This document shows, in pieces, positions 33,465-44,800 of a stretch of DNA of 64,000 nt. Each line of letters opens with the position of its first letter. The stretch's first letter is position 1. The notes below the pieces were generated by a model, which saw only the letters and a program-made list of their open reading frames with translations, searched no databases and was not told the origin of the DNA. Source of the DNA: Piezodorus guildinii (Eukaryota; Arthropoda; Insecta; Hemiptera; Pentatomidae); the NCBI GenBank assembly GCA_023052935.1, contig CM041298.1:19750871-19814870 (forward strand), read 5' to 3'. The translations under genes and the position numbers were made by a program.

Positions 33465-33635
33465 AGGCTTAAAAATTTAAATAGCAACCAAACCCTTTCC
33501 TGGAAACCACATATCACCCAAATCTCCCGAAGAACAATAAGTACCCTCAAATATTTCCATCTTCTTCCACTGTCTACCCGTAAGCTCCTTGTATCCTCAT
33601 TTATTTTCCCCCACTTTGACTATTGCTGTATGGTA
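33465..33635 (+). pseudogene. C1-type LINE RT C-terminal fragment
   Basis: Plus-strand translation NQTLSWKPHITQISRRTIST and LLPLSTRKLLVSSFIFPHFD parallels C1 ORF2 near 26260-26420 (LSWNNHISQIS, QLLVSSLIFPHFDYG). It is only about 170 bp and is bounded by the second copy of the direct repeat. Confidence 0.7.
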
Positions 33636-33740
33636 TACCATAGGTAACCAATATATTCAATCTTACCAGAATATTTTTGCACTCTAAGAATTTTATGTCA
33701 ACTAAATGTCAGCTCATTCTATTATCACGAAAGAATATTT
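33636..33740. repeat. ~105-bp direct repeat, copy 2
   Basis: Second copy of 32760-32872: ATACCATAGGTAACCAATAT to ATCACGAAAGAATATT. The preceding base context differs, and here it abuts a C1 fragment. Confidence 0.85.
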
Positions 33741-33824
33741 ACAAAATGTTGCCTCAAAGTACTTCAATATCTAATGACTGATGATACATAATTTTCGAAT
33801 GACTGTTTTTTTCGAAATTCCCGT

Positions 33825-34037
33825 AAGTGTGTGTATGTGGTAAGTCAAAATTGAAAATTCGTACGAAATCGTAATTTCATATTTTATATTCGTATATGCC
33901 TGAAATATTACTGTAACTTTTAAATTAAAATCGGCCAACCATAAGAGATACTTTATACTATGCAATCAGAAATATTTTACCAAAAACGGCTCTAACGATT
34001 TTAATTAAACACGCTATATAATTGTAAAATATTATGG
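33825..34037 (-). repeat. Family A (minus), left of the H1 insertion
   Basis: TGTGTGTATGTGGTAAGTCA, AATCGTAATTTCATATTTTA, AAAACGGCTCTAACGATTTT in family A order. It ends in the H1 TSD GTAAAATATTATGG (34024-34037) and resumes after 35521. Confidence 0.7.
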
Positions 34038-34103
34038 AAGGAATTAGTCCGGGTGGCGGTCATTAAATGAAACAACTGAATAGTTTCAACTATTTTATTG
34101 TTT

Positions 34104-34142
34104 GCCAACGTTTCGACCCCCATTGTGGGTCATCATCAGGGC
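34104..34142 (-). ncRNA. Hammerhead ribozyme motif, H1 left arm
   Basis: On the minus strand: GCC, CTGATGA, stem II GACCC/GGGTC with a short loop, GAAAC, GTT, GGC. Stem I is formed by GCC and GGC. ACGT after GAA can form only a 2-bp stem III, as in minimal type I hammerheads of Penelope-like elements that act as dimers. The predicted cut lies after GTT. Activity is inferred, not shown. Confidence 0.75.
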
Positions 34143-35378
34143 TAAAAAGATACAAAAAGGATACATTTAAAATAAGATTACAAATACTATTTAAAAAAAA
34201 AAATTAACAATTTCACTAGAGAATGTCAATATTATAACATAAAAGAAAATAGATGTGTAAAGAAATCAATTAATTAAATTACAATGATAAAGGTATACTA
34301 ATGAGAGCTATACAGACCAGATAATGACTAAAGATAATGTACAAATATATAAGAAAAAATTACATGAAATAAAAACCATTAACAAAATGGAGTACAGTGG
34401 AGATACGTACCGTCTGGTAGGTGAGTGGAAACTAGGTTCAATTTGGTTATAAGGAATATAGGCAGATAGATAGGAAAGTACGTACAAAAGGTTGGGTAAA
34501 CTGGAAAATACGTACCATATTTCTAGACGGGATCTGACAACAATGAGTAAAATTGTAATATTAACATAAAAGGAAGTGTTCAGATTAAACCTACAATATT
34601 AATAACATCATAACGGTATTAGAAGATGTTTTAACAAGATTGTTGAAGTAAAAACAATATAATACAATAGTAAGAATAATAATGTATAAACTATATATAG
34701 TAAAAACTGACTACCTCCCAACCAACGTTTTAATAATTATTGTACATGTATTAAGACATTAATAATTTAAGACATGTACAATAATTATTAAAACGTTGGT
34801 TGGGAGGTAGTCAGTTTTTACTATATATAGTTTATACATTATTATTCTTACTATTGTATTATATTGTTTTTACTTCAACAATCTTGTTAAAACATCTTCT
34901 AATACCGTTATGATGTTATTAATATTGTAGGTTTAATCTGAACACTTCCTTTTATGTTAATATTACAATTTTACTCATTGTTGTCAGATCCCGTCTAGAA
35001 ATATGGTACGTATTTTCCAGTTTACCCAACCTTTTGTACGTACTTTCCTATCTACCTGCCTATATTCCTTATAACCAAATTGAACCTAGTTTCCACTCAC
35101 CTACCAGACGGTACGTATCTCCACTGTACTCCATTTTGTTAATGGTTTTTATTTCATGTAATTTTTTCTTATATATTTGTACATTATCTTTAGTCATTAT
35201 CTGGTCTGTATAGCTCTCATTAGTATACCTTTATCTTTGTAATTTAATTAATTGATTTCTTTACACATCTATTTTCTTTTATGTTATAATATTGACATTC
35301 TCTAGTGAAATTGTTAATTTTTTTTTTTAAATAGTATTTGTAATCTTATTTTAAATGTATCCTTTTTGTATCTTTTTA

Positions 35379-35417
35379 GCCCTGATGATGACCCACAATG
35401 GGGGTCGAAACGTTGGC
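35379..35417 (+). ncRNA. Hammerhead ribozyme motif, H1 right arm
   Basis: Mirror of the left-arm motif: CTGATGA at 35382-35388, stem II pairing, GAAAC at 35407-35411, then GTTGGC. All core bases are present. Confidence 0.75.
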
Positions 35418-35521
35418 AAACAATAAAATAGTTGAAACTATTCAGTTGTTTCATTTAATGACCGCCACCCGGACTAATTCCTTCAGTAATTCTCAACGGT
35501 CAACTAATTATATCCACAATG

Positions 35522-35590
35522 GTAAAATATTATGGCATTTAATATCATCTAGGTTTCATTCTGATTGAAATAGTGCGACCATTCACTAAC
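35522..35590 (-). repeat. Family A (minus), right of the H1 insertion
   Basis: ATTATGGCATTTAATATCAT and AGGTTTCATTCTGATTGAAA continue the A copy interrupted at 34037. Confidence 0.65.
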
Positions 35591-35689
35591 TCAATCTCTG
35601 TTTTTCTATGAACATTTTGTCAAACCCCTAAGGTAAAATGAGTAAAAAAAGAAAACGAAAAAAAAAAAAAAAATGATATTCCTTGTTTA

Positions 35690-35912
35690 TTTCCAACAAT
35701 TATCCACTAAACGAAAAAAATTGTTTCAGAAATAGCAGAGATATATCGTTTTGATATTAGCAGTGGGGATAGCCCATTTTCCTTTGATTTATTTACTGAT
35801 TTTTTTTTATATAAGGTAGTTGCCTCTCAACATCTATTTAAACAAGTCCTCTCTAATATATTTTTTTTAGAAATACTAAAACATAGTGTGATAATTTGTT
35901 GGGATTTTTCTT
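35690..35912 (-). repeat. Family B (minus), degraded
   Basis: ATATCGTTTTGATATTAGCA and GTGGGGATAGCCCATTTTCC are the reverse of the B block at 4170-4220; the rest is diverged. 35591-35689 has only an A-rich run. Confidence 0.45.
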
Positions 35913-36026
35913 CTTTATTTTTAATATTACAACTTTTATTATATAATAAGAACACATTCATACATTTCTTGTCCCTTAAGATTTTTTGATTATTCTTTTT
36001 CTCATTTTATTTACGCTTTTATCTCA

Positions 36027-36028
<2 letters not shown>

Positions 36029-36092
<64 letters not shown>
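36029..36092. repeat. (TA)n tract, left of the first LTR element
   Basis: About 32 TA units. The tract is taken up again at 41557-41616 and 46472-46482, showing that both LTR elements integrated in one TA tract. Confidence 0.95.
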
Positions 36093-36094
<2 letters not shown>

Positions 36095-36276
36095 TTAAGA
36101 TGAGATAACTACCAATATAGAGCTTAATCCTATTTCCTGTAAATGTAAACATGTGATAAAGTATAAATATAGGATTATAAGGACAAATAAATCAGTTGTT
36201 ATCCAGCAAGCGTGCGTATCATTTCTCCTCCCTATTTCCTTTTTTTTTAATATATTTTTCTCAGTCGAACTTAAGT
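36093..36276 (+). repeat. Gypsy-1 5' LTR
   Basis: Begins AGTTAAGATGAG and ends CGAACTTAAGT, giving short imperfect inverted ends (AGTTAAG/CTTAAGT). Contains GTATAAATATAG as a possible TATA box (about 36160) and AATAAATC soon after. Identical to 41373-41556. Confidence 0.92.
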
Positions 36277-36293
36277 GGTGCCGAAACCCGGGA
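36276..36293 (+). other. Gypsy-1 primer binding site
   Basis: TGGTGCCGAAACCCGGGA starts at the last LTR base. The TGG start, complementary to a tRNA CCA end, and the position right after the LTR mark a minus-strand primer site. I did not assign the tRNA species. Confidence 0.8.
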
Positions 36294-36420
36294 CACTTTG
36301 TTTAAGTATTTCTAGTGCGAAAAGAAAAGTGTTTAGTTTTTTTTTCTCTCTTTAAATTTCTTTTCTGCGTTACACTGTTGTAATTTTTTTTTCTTTTAAT
36401 TTCTGTTGAAATTTGAAAAC

Positions 36421-37659
36421 ATGGCCGAAGCTTTCTTAAGACCACCAGTTCTCACAGTTCCAGAGGAAAGGGTATTACCTCAGGCGTCACAGCAGGTGGT
36501 ACCTCCAGAGTTACCCCCGCTACCGGCGCAGACGTTGGCAGGGGCCCACGCAACCACTCTGGAGTGGATCAAAGTATGGACGGCGACGGCGCAGGACATA
36601 AGGAAAGCCATCTCAGAACTGGAACGATTTGACGGCGAGGTTGGCGATCTAAACCATTTTTTAAAGGGAGGAGATAGAATAATGGCAAGCATAGAGGCTA
36701 AATTAGAGGAAAGGCTGATGGACTCACAGGATGCGGTATCGCTTCGAGCAGCCCTGGTATGCCGAGTCCGTAGGCAGATTTTAAATCTGATACAAGCTGA
36801 TGAGGACACGCCATGGGTCGTCATTAAGGACAGGCTGAAGAAGGCATTTGGAGGAGGTAGGTGGGCTCCGGAAGAGGATATATTCCAGATGTTCCGTGAG
36901 ACAAAAAGGCCACACCAGACGAGTGGCCAGTACGCCGAGATATTACTGGCCCGCTACAACCGGATTACAGAGAAGTTGAGAGAAGCGCACTGCACAGAAG
37001 AGGTGGAAGGCAGGATGGGCTTTTTATCGACTATTTTGAAAGTCCAATTGGCCAGAGAAACGGGAAGGAAAGAGGGCCTTCCCCGAGATAAGACATTCAT
37101 AGAATGCGCTCAGGAGATGGTGGATGCAAGTGCACGAGAAGAGGAATCCAGATACGGGGAAGTAGAAATGGAGTGGACAAAGGTGCCCCATAGAAGGACT
37201 GAACCTTACAGAAATAGACCCGAAAGTTGGAGGAAGAAGGTACCGGAGTCCTACAGTAGAGAGAGAGTTATCCCTAGAGAAAGGAGACAAGGAAGGGAGA
37301 GGAAGGGATTTCGCAAAGAAGACCGCAAGTGCCACGGTTGCGGAAAAGTGGGCCATTTAGTAGCTCAGTGCCCGCGTACTCGATGTTTTGAGTGCGGAAC
37401 GGAAGGGCACATTGCTCGGCAGTGTCCTTACATGAGTCGGAACCGAGACATAGGCAGAGGAGAGCCCATGGAGGTCAATGCTCAACGGGTGTGGACGAGG
37501 CCTAGATCAGCATCAGGTTCAGTACATTCATCGGACTCATCGGAGACGGAGGATGACAGGAGCGAACCAGGAGACAGCAGAGGGGAAGATGTAAAGAGCG
37601 TGAGGAGGAGCGAGGGTCGACGAGGAGCAGCTGGGAGCAGGAGACGTCGGGATGACTGA
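36421..37659 (+). CDS. gag: Gypsy-1 gag polyprotein
   Basis: 412 residues from the first ATG, MAEAFLRPP; upstream in-frame codons lack an ATG. The N-terminal and central part (ERFDGEVGDLNHFLKGGDR, FQMFRETKRPHQTSGQYAE) looks like a retrotransposon capsid. The nucleocapsid has two CCHC knuckles, CHGCGKVGHLVAQC and CFECGTEGHIARQC, near residues 300-335. The end is a long Arg/Ser/Asp-rich tail. It builds the virus-like particle and binds genomic RNA. The stop is TGA at 37657-37659, and the pol frame continues in phase beyond it. Confidence 0.92.
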   Translation: MAEAFLRPPVLTVPEERVLPQASQQVVPPELPPLPAQTLAGAHATTLEWIKVWTATAQDIRKAISELERFDGEVGDLNHFLKGGDRIMASIEAKLEERLMDSQDAVSLRAALVCRVRRQILNLIQADEDTPWVVIKDRLKKAFGGGRWAPEEDIFQMFRETKRPHQTSGQYAEILLARYNRITEKLREAHCTEEVEGRMGFLSTILKVQLARETGRKEGLPRDKTFIECAQEMVDASAREEESRYGEVEMEWTKVPHRRTEPYRNRPESWRKKVPESYSRERVIPRERRQGRERKGFRKEDRKCHGCGKVGHLVAQCPRTRCFECGTEGHIARQCPYMSRNRDIGRGEPMEVNAQRVWTRPRSASGSVHSSDSSETEDDRSEPGDSRGEDVKSVRRSEGRRGAAGSRRRRDD

Positions 37660-40600
37660 GGTGAGTGTGGGCAGAGGGGCAACCGCGCAGTGGTGAATAA
37701 TATTAGAGGGTTGTGCGGTAGGTTGCCTATAATAAGGGTCGCGCGGGGAGCGTGGTGTTTAGTGGACACAGGTAGCTCCCACACAGTGATGTCTGGGAAA
37801 ATGATTGAGGTCCTATGTAAAGAAAAGAGGATACCGCAGGTTTGCCAATGTAGACTCATTACTCTAGGCGGCCCGTGTAGGGTGGACGGAGAAATAGAAA
37901 TTGAACTCAGTCGTTGGGGACTGGAGAAAGAAAAATTAGTGGTTCACGTGGTAGAGAGTATGCCGCGGGAATATGGAGGGATAATCGGATGCGATTTATT
38001 AGGGAAATTGGGGACCAAGATAAGGAGCAAGGGAAGCGCATGGGCGATACGGATAGGAAAAAAGTCGTATAGGGGAAAATGGGCGCAGAGGGATGGGTTA
38101 GGCCAAGTAGGCGCAATAAACCAGGCAGAAGATTGGAGGAAAACCCTTTTCCGTGAATATAAAGATATTTTCTTCCAGGAGGGGGGTATGTTGGGAGTCA
38201 CCGGGAAAACAACCCATGAAATCCCGTTGAAACAGGAGCGGGTGACATACGTCAAGGAACGTCGATATCCGCAAGCGTTACGTCGCCACATACGGGAGGA
38301 ATTAGACGAACTCAAGCGTCAGGGAATAATCGTCGATAGTACGTCCCCTTATAACAGCCAGCTATGGGCGGTGAAGAAAAAGAGCGTGGGCGACGGGAGA
38401 CCGGAAAAATATAGGGTGGTTGTGGACTTCCGGAAACTGAATGAAAACACAGTAGACGAGAAATATCCCATACCCCGGTTCGAGGACATCCTGGACCGTC
38501 TTAGTGGGGTCACGGTGTTTAGCACATTAGATCTGAAGGCCGGATACCATCAAATTCAAATGCACCCGAGAGATAGGCATAAGACGGCGTTTTCATTCGA
38601 GCGCGGGCATTATGAGTTCACGCGAATGCCGTTCGGTTTAAAAAACGCGCCCATCACATTCCAGCGGCTGATGGACGAGTTTCTTAGAGGGATAGATGAG
38701 GCGGTCTGCCAGGTCTACATGGACGATCTTTTGATCTTTAGTAGGTCCGAGGAAGATCACATCACTCACCTGCGCAGCGTTTTTGATCGTATCAGGCAGT
38801 TCGGACTCAAACTATCGGGAGAAAAGTCGCTGTTGGGTAGGTCGGAAATAAATTTTTTAGGCCACACGATATCCCAGGAGGGTGTGAAACCAGATGTCCA
38901 GAAGGTGGCGGCAATCCGGAACATGGCGATACCACGGGATGTTAAGGGGATTCGACGGCTGTTAGGAACGCTTAATTATTACAGGCGGTTCGTGCCGGAT
39001 ATGGCGCGGTATCTAGTTCCTCTCAATAACCTCCTCAAGAAGGGTCAGACCGTTGTAGTGACACCCGCCATGGAGGAGAACATCCGTCAGTGCATGGCGC
39101 GGTTGCAGGAGGAACCTATCTTGGCATTCCCAGACTTTACCCGGCCTTTTTCGGTAACCACCGACGCTAGTGAGTATGCGCTGGGGGCCGTACTTTCCCA
39201 GGACGGACCAGAAGGAGAGCGTCCCGTGGCATATGCGAGTAGGCGTCTCACTGAGGCAGAGAGCAGATACAGTGCGTTGGAGCGGGAACTCTTGGGGATC
39301 GTATGGGCGGTAGAGCATTTTCGTCCTTACGTGTTTGGGCGGAGGTTTAAGGTACACACGGATCATAGGCCCCTATCAAGGAATCCTCGGCGCGCGTAAC
39401 CCGGTGGAAGGAGTTCCTCAGCCAATATAACATGGAGGTTGTATATAAACCTGGCCGCGACAACGTGGTGGCGGACTGGCTGTCGCGAGCGCTGGTGGTT
39501 AACGCGATCGAGGAAGATGAGAGTGGGCCGTCCGGGGGTGTTCGACAGTTCCTTCGTGAGTGGACACCTGAGGGCGAAGGAGGGCGCGGTACCCCGGAGT
39601 CTGGCAGTGCAGAGGTATCTGATGAGCAAGTTAGCCCGTTCGATGAGCGTGGGGCGGACATGGAGGAGCGGGAGGAGATCATTAATGACAAGAGGCGACA
39701 GATTGTGTGGAAGACTCGAACATCGGGCCTATTAAAGTTGGAATACACGAAATACGGCAAGTCCCGCATTACTACCATCTGGTCGAACCCTGGCGTACGT
39801 GATGACCAAATTTGTAGGGCGCTCCAGGACGCGTCTAAGCCGGGAAAGACGTACTTCCTGTTCGTCGGGAACGCGACGATTTGGGAGAAAATCAAGCGGC
39901 TCTGGACTCGCGAGCAGATCGGGATTGATCGCACGTTCGTGCGTTGTACGCTGTCGGTCGAGACGGTTTCGACCCCGGAACGGCAGCGGGAGGTCACCCT
40001 GGCGTACCACCAGGGGAAGACCAATCATCGGGGAGAACCCGAGACCCTGCAGGCATTGCGGCGTCGGTACTTTTGGTGGGGGATGCTCCGGACCATCGCA
40101 GAGGTTGTCGGGGCCTGCGAGGTTTGCCAGGTCACAAAATATGACCGCCATCCGCCGCGGGGGTTCCAGGAGGTTACGCCCACCTCTGATACGCCATTGT
40201 GCGATTTGCAGGTGGATACGTTTACGTGGCGGGGCTACAAATGGGTTACGGTGTTAGACCTTTTTAGCAAGGTTGCCATGGCTTCTCTCGTGCCGGACCG
40301 TTCCTCAGAAGCCATTTTAGGGGCCCTACGGAAATGGTTTCAGTTTTATGGAGTACCGGATCGGATATCCTCGGACGGGGGTCGGGAGTTTGACAACAGT
40401 CAGGTGCGGGAAGCAATGAAGGCCCTGGATGTCGCGTGGCATATTAATACCCCGGGGCATCCCAAGAGTCGAGGCGGCATAGAGCGGCTGCACAGTACGC
40501 TAGGCGACCATCTTCGGGTGTATCAGGTGGATCAAGGATTGGAACCCCATGTAGCAATGCCTCGGGCCGTGGCGGCTTATAACCACTCAGTCCATGCGGC

Positions 40601-41027
40601 GACGGGATTTTCGCCATTTGAAATCCTTTTTGGCCTGCGAAATCGGCGCAGGGATTACGGGGACACAGCGGCGGAGGGAGCTTTATCCGACGTGCTGGTG
40701 AATAACCGCGCGGCTCTCGTCAAGGTTTGGGGAAAGGTGCGCGGGAAGTTGGTGGCGGAGAAGAGTCGCCGTGTAGCCAAGGACAACCTTCGCGTTCGCG
40801 ATCGGATGGAGGGTCTTCGCATCGGTTCGATCGTGTATCGGAGGATCGGTTCGAATAGGAGTAAGGAAGTTGCTCGGTATGAGGGTCCGTTTCGGGTGGT
40901 GGTTCTTCGCGAGCATAATGTGGTCACCATTCAGAGTTTAGTGGATCCCCGGAAGAGGCGGACGGTTCATATCGAACAGTTGAAACTCCCTGCGAGGGAA
41001 GACCCTTCTGCAGTTGATCGCACCTAG
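37660..41027 (+). CDS. pol: Gypsy-1 pol polyprotein (protease, RT, RNase H, integrase), one frameshift
   Basis: In the same frame as gag, open right after its TGA, with no ATG before the protease, so it seems to depend on readthrough or splicing. Order: aspartic protease VDTGSSHTVMSG (Asp codon at 37765); RT FSTLDLKAGYHQI, RMPFGLKNAP, YMDD at 38716-38727; RNase H TTDASEYALGAVLSQ and HTDHRPL; a one-base frame break near 39375-39395; then integrase zinc region HQGKTNHRG..CEVCQ, core Asp (VDTFTWRG), SSDGGREF and GGIERLH; and a C-terminal SH3-like part (GPFRVVVLRE, HIEQLKLP). The stop is at 41025. Defective as read, unless the base loss is a consensus error. Confidence 0.9.
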
Positions 41028-41361
41028 GTATCCTCTGTTTCTGTGGCCACTCCCAAGGGAGTCTGATGTCTGTTTTATGAGTGTCGGATTCTTTTATTGA
41101 GTTTTCTTCCGCGTGTTTTTTTTCTTTTTGTTAGTTTTTCAGGATCTCAAGTGAGTGTTTTCTTTTGGTTTTCGAGGGTTTTTGTTTTTCGTTTTTGTTT
41201 TAGTTTTACCTAGTTTGTAAGTTTACTATTTTGTAAGGTTTCTAGTTTGTAAGTTCGCAGTGTTGTCGGGTATGTACTTTTGTTTTGATATTTTTTGTGT
41301 GTTTTTTATTTGTTATTTTATGTTTTTCCCCTTGTAGAGTTTACGAGGAGTGTTCGTAAAC

Positions 41362-41372
41362 TGGCAGGGGGG
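41362..41372 (+). other. Gypsy-1 polypurine tract
   Basis: GGCAGGGGGG lies immediately before the 3' LTR start (AGTTAAG), the position of plus-strand priming. Between the pol stop and this site are about 330 bp of T-rich untranslated sequence. Confidence 0.8.
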
Positions 41373-41555
41373 AGTTAAGATGAGATAACTACCAATATAG
41401 AGCTTAATCCTATTTCCTGTAAATGTAAACATGTGATAAAGTATAAATATAGGATTATAAGGACAAATAAATCAGTTGTTATCCAGCAAGCGTGCGTATC
41501 ATTTCTCCTCCCTATTTCCTTTTTTTTTAATATATTTTTCTCAGTCGAACTTAAG

Positions 41556-41556
<1 letters not shown>
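41373..41556 (+). repeat. Gypsy-1 3' LTR
   Basis: 184 bp, identical by eye to 36093-36276. It is followed directly by (TA)n. Confidence 0.92.

Positions 41557-41616
<60 letters not shown>
41557..41616. repeat. (TA)n tract between the two LTR elements
   Basis: About 30 TA units separate the Gypsy-1 3' LTR from the Gypsy-2 LTR. It is the remaining middle of the shared target tract. Confidence 0.95.
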
Positions 41617-41620
<4 letters not shown>

Positions 41621-41892
41621 ATTCTTAAAGAAAGTAGACTTTAGACGATTCTAAAATAGTAGTTTATTATTAATAACAATAAACAAAAGTAGATACATAC
41701 AAACAGAATGAACATATAAACAACTTACCTAAAATAGTAGAATTGAATAAAAAGTCCCTTTCTACTCTATCTAGAAGCTAACAGTCAGAGATCATATGTA
41801 ACCTACCCAATGTTTAAAAACACATGTGATCTACTTTGTCACTATGATAAATGGCGACACTATCTACAACTAAATTATGATTATAATTTACA
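41617..41892 (-). repeat. Gypsy-2 3' LTR
   Basis: On the plus strand it starts TGTAATTCTTAAAG and ends ATTATAATTTACA, giving TG..CA ends. In the element's sense this is the 3' LTR. The last codons of pol lie inside it. Confidence 0.9.
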
Positions 41893-44800
41893 CCTCCGTT
41901 GGTCGAAGACTCTTTTTCCGCAGGAAAAGAGTATGGTACCAGCTTAGAGCTATGGAAGAAATTGGCTGCCCTATGTCTCGTATTGCAGTCAACTTCATAA
42001 ATAGATGATGAAACCCTTCTTTTTATGGTAAAAGGTCCTTTCCTAACTTCATCCAACTTATCTCTATTCAATCTATTGCCATTCGAAACGTACACCAAAT
42101 CTCCTTCCTGAAATTCATGGTCCTTCCTCGTTTGATCAACCCGCTTCTTATTTCTTTCAAAACTTATTCTTGAATTTTCAAATGCTTTCTGCCGATCTGC
42201 ACTCAAATCAGTTTCACGTTTCAATTCTTCAGGAACTATTTCGGATGTCATTCCATATAACAGATAAGCGGGTGAAAATTTAGTCGTTCCGTGAGGTGTG
42301 TTGTTGTACTCCTTGACACAAGACTCAGCCACAGTGGTCCAAGACACCTCATCATCAGTCTCATTTATTCGACAACGGATTCTGTTTACCAATGTTTGAT
42401 TTAACCGTTCATTCAGTCCATTGGATTGTGGGTTGTCTACTGCTGTATAGAGCAGATCAATTCTCTTGTTTTGTAGGTATGTTCTGAACTTCCTTGCATT
42501 GAACGCCCCATATTGATCAACTAGCAACATTTTTATTTTGTTTCCTTCTGCCACTGGGTTGATCAGTTTGATGAAATCAGTAACACTTTGCCCACTGGAA
42601 GTACGGATCCAGACATACCTAGAAAAATGATCTACCAGTAAGTGAAGGTATTTCTTTGTTGAGTTATTTCTAGCAAAACCACCTATTGTGTCGATGGACA
42701 TGATATGATAGGGATATTCTGCTGGACCTAACTGAGAAAGGAGTCCGATTGGTCTTCCCGATCTAGATTTATTTTTAGCACAGATCTCACAAGCTCTACA
42801 AAACTGATTTAGAAGTTTATCCATGTCTTTAAAATAATAGAAGGGTCTCAATTTTTCAGCTATTTGGCTGGTGCCAATATGCCCGTAAAATTTGTGAATT
42901 TTGTCAATCAAGTTGAGTCCTAATCCCATTGACACATATATTCGTTTCCTATTGTTTAGCATCTTAAAGCTAATTTTGTCATCTTTAAAAACCTTCTTCG
43001 AAGCTGCAATTTCATCTTTAATTGTTTCTTGATCATTTATGATGTCATCGATTTGAATCATGTTAATCACCTTCAAACAGTTATTTTCATCTTCAAAGCT
43101 TTCTAGAACTGGGTTTCTGGATAACGCATCCGCTTCTATATTGTCCTTGCCTTCTTTATAAATGACTTTGAAGTTGTACTGAGACAGATACAACATCAAA
43201 TCACCTAACGCCTCATCTGTTCGGGATTTACATTTTAAATTTATAGCGGTTTATGATCCGATGTCACAGTAAAAGCCTTACCAATGAGATAATGTTGCCA
43301 ATAAACAATTGCTTCTTTTATTGCTAGGCATTCCAAATACATTATCTCTTTCTTCATTTGACCAGGGGTCAATTTCTTAGAAAAATAACCAACCGGATGT
43401 AGGATACCATCTGCTTGTGGCTGCTTCAGAACTGCACCCAGACCCGTACGGCTTGCATCAACTTCGATAACTATATCTTTTTCATGGTCATAGATTGCTA
43501 AGACTGGTGCTGTACATAGATATAACTTTAATTCTTGAAAACACGATTCACATTTATCAGACCATATAAATTTTTCGTCTTTCTTCAAAGATTATGTAAT
43601 GGGGCTAATCTCTCTGTACAATGATCGATGAATTTTCGATAAAAATTAATTTTCCCCAGAAGTTGACGAACCATTTTTCTTGTCGTAGGACGTTGAAATT
43701 CTTTTATTGCAATCAAATTATCATTGATCGGACGAACCTTGCCATATTCTATTACGTGGCCTAAGTATTTCACTGAACGCATAGCGAAACCACATTTCAC
43801 TAGCTTTAATTTAAGCCCTTCTTTCTAACTGCTTCAAAGACTAAGCCCAAATGTTTCAGATGTTCTTCATAAGATTGTGAAAAAATCAAAATGTCATCAA
43901 TGTAATTTACACAAAAACTACTTAAACTGTGTTTACGTAAAATACCTGCCAAAATTCGTTGAAAGATAGCTGGTGAATTTTTAAAACCAAACGGTAGGAC
44001 TTTCCATTGCCAATGGCCTTTTTGCGTTATAAATGCTATCTTTTTGCGATCTTTCATTCGAAGAGGTATAGACCAAAAAGCCGAGTTGATATCTAAAGCA
44101 GTAAACCAGCTGCAGTCACCGACATTCACTACTAGATCATCGATTCTGGGAAATGGTTGGGGCTCAGGCACTACTAACTTGTTTAGTTCGCGAAAATCAA
44201 CACATAGCCGCGTTCTTTTCCCATCTTCTTTCTTGAATGCTAATGTTACAGGTGATGCAAAAGGTGAACTCGATTCTTCAATCAAATCATTTTCTAATAA
44301 TTTGGAAATTTGTGAGTCTATTTCCTCTTGATCAGGGTAAGAACATCTATATGGTTTCCGTGAAATATATCTGTCCTCTTTCAATTTAATGTGAGCTTCG
44401 CTATCTCCAACTATACCCACGTCAAACTTATTATTGGCAAAACACCTTTCGTATTCATTTAACATCTTCATAATGTCATGCTTTTTATTTTCATCCAAAT
44501 ATTCTAAATTTACTTCTAAGGAATTCTTATCATTTCCGAATGATTCATCATTCAATATTGATTTATCTTCTCTGGTTACAACTTTCGAAGAATCCTTGTC
44601 AATTCTCGCGCTTTTCACTTCGATTATGCTGTCCTTTGTTTTCTGTTTAATTCTTAGATTTTCATCTTGTATAAGTTTAAACTTCTTTATAGCATCTAAA
44701 CCAAGTAATAAATCGTAATTGAAGTTACTATTTTTAACAACATATAGGTTAAGTGTATCTTCTATTTCCCCTATTTTTAAACGAAGGCTAGCCCGGCTTT

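Larger units (their letters stand above)
34038..35521. mobile_element. H1: palindromic Penelope-like element with two hammerhead motifs
   Basis: 1484 bp between 14-bp TSDs GTAAAATATTATGG (34024-34037, 35522-35535). Left arm 34038-34749 and right arm 34772-35484 are reverse complements with only a few mismatches, around a 22-nt loop. A 37-bp tail (35485-35521) lies outside the right arm. No protein frame is present. Each arm has a hammerhead motif directed outward, then CAATAAAATAGTTGAAACTA and ACCGCCACCCGGACTAATTC to the end. Inverted terminal repeats plus hammerheads point to Penelope-like retroelements; this is a non-autonomous form without RT or GIY-YIG domain. A single-arm relative lies at 58164-58985. 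Confidence 0.8.
36093..41556 (+). mobile_element. Gypsy-1: complete Ty3/Gypsy LTR retrotransposon
   Basis: 5464 bp with 184-bp LTRs, PBS, gag, pol and polypurine tract; no env-like frame. The LTRs look identical base by base, which implies recent insertion. Target is TA-rich and the flanks read TATA on both sides, consistent with a 4-bp TSD. GC content is clearly higher than the neighbourhood. One frame break in pol is the only visible defect. Confidence 0.92.

Noticed and set aside
36406..36420. Earlier gag start at a TTG codon
   Set aside because: ATG at 36421 with AAAACATGG context is the plausible start; the upstream codons only extend the open frame.
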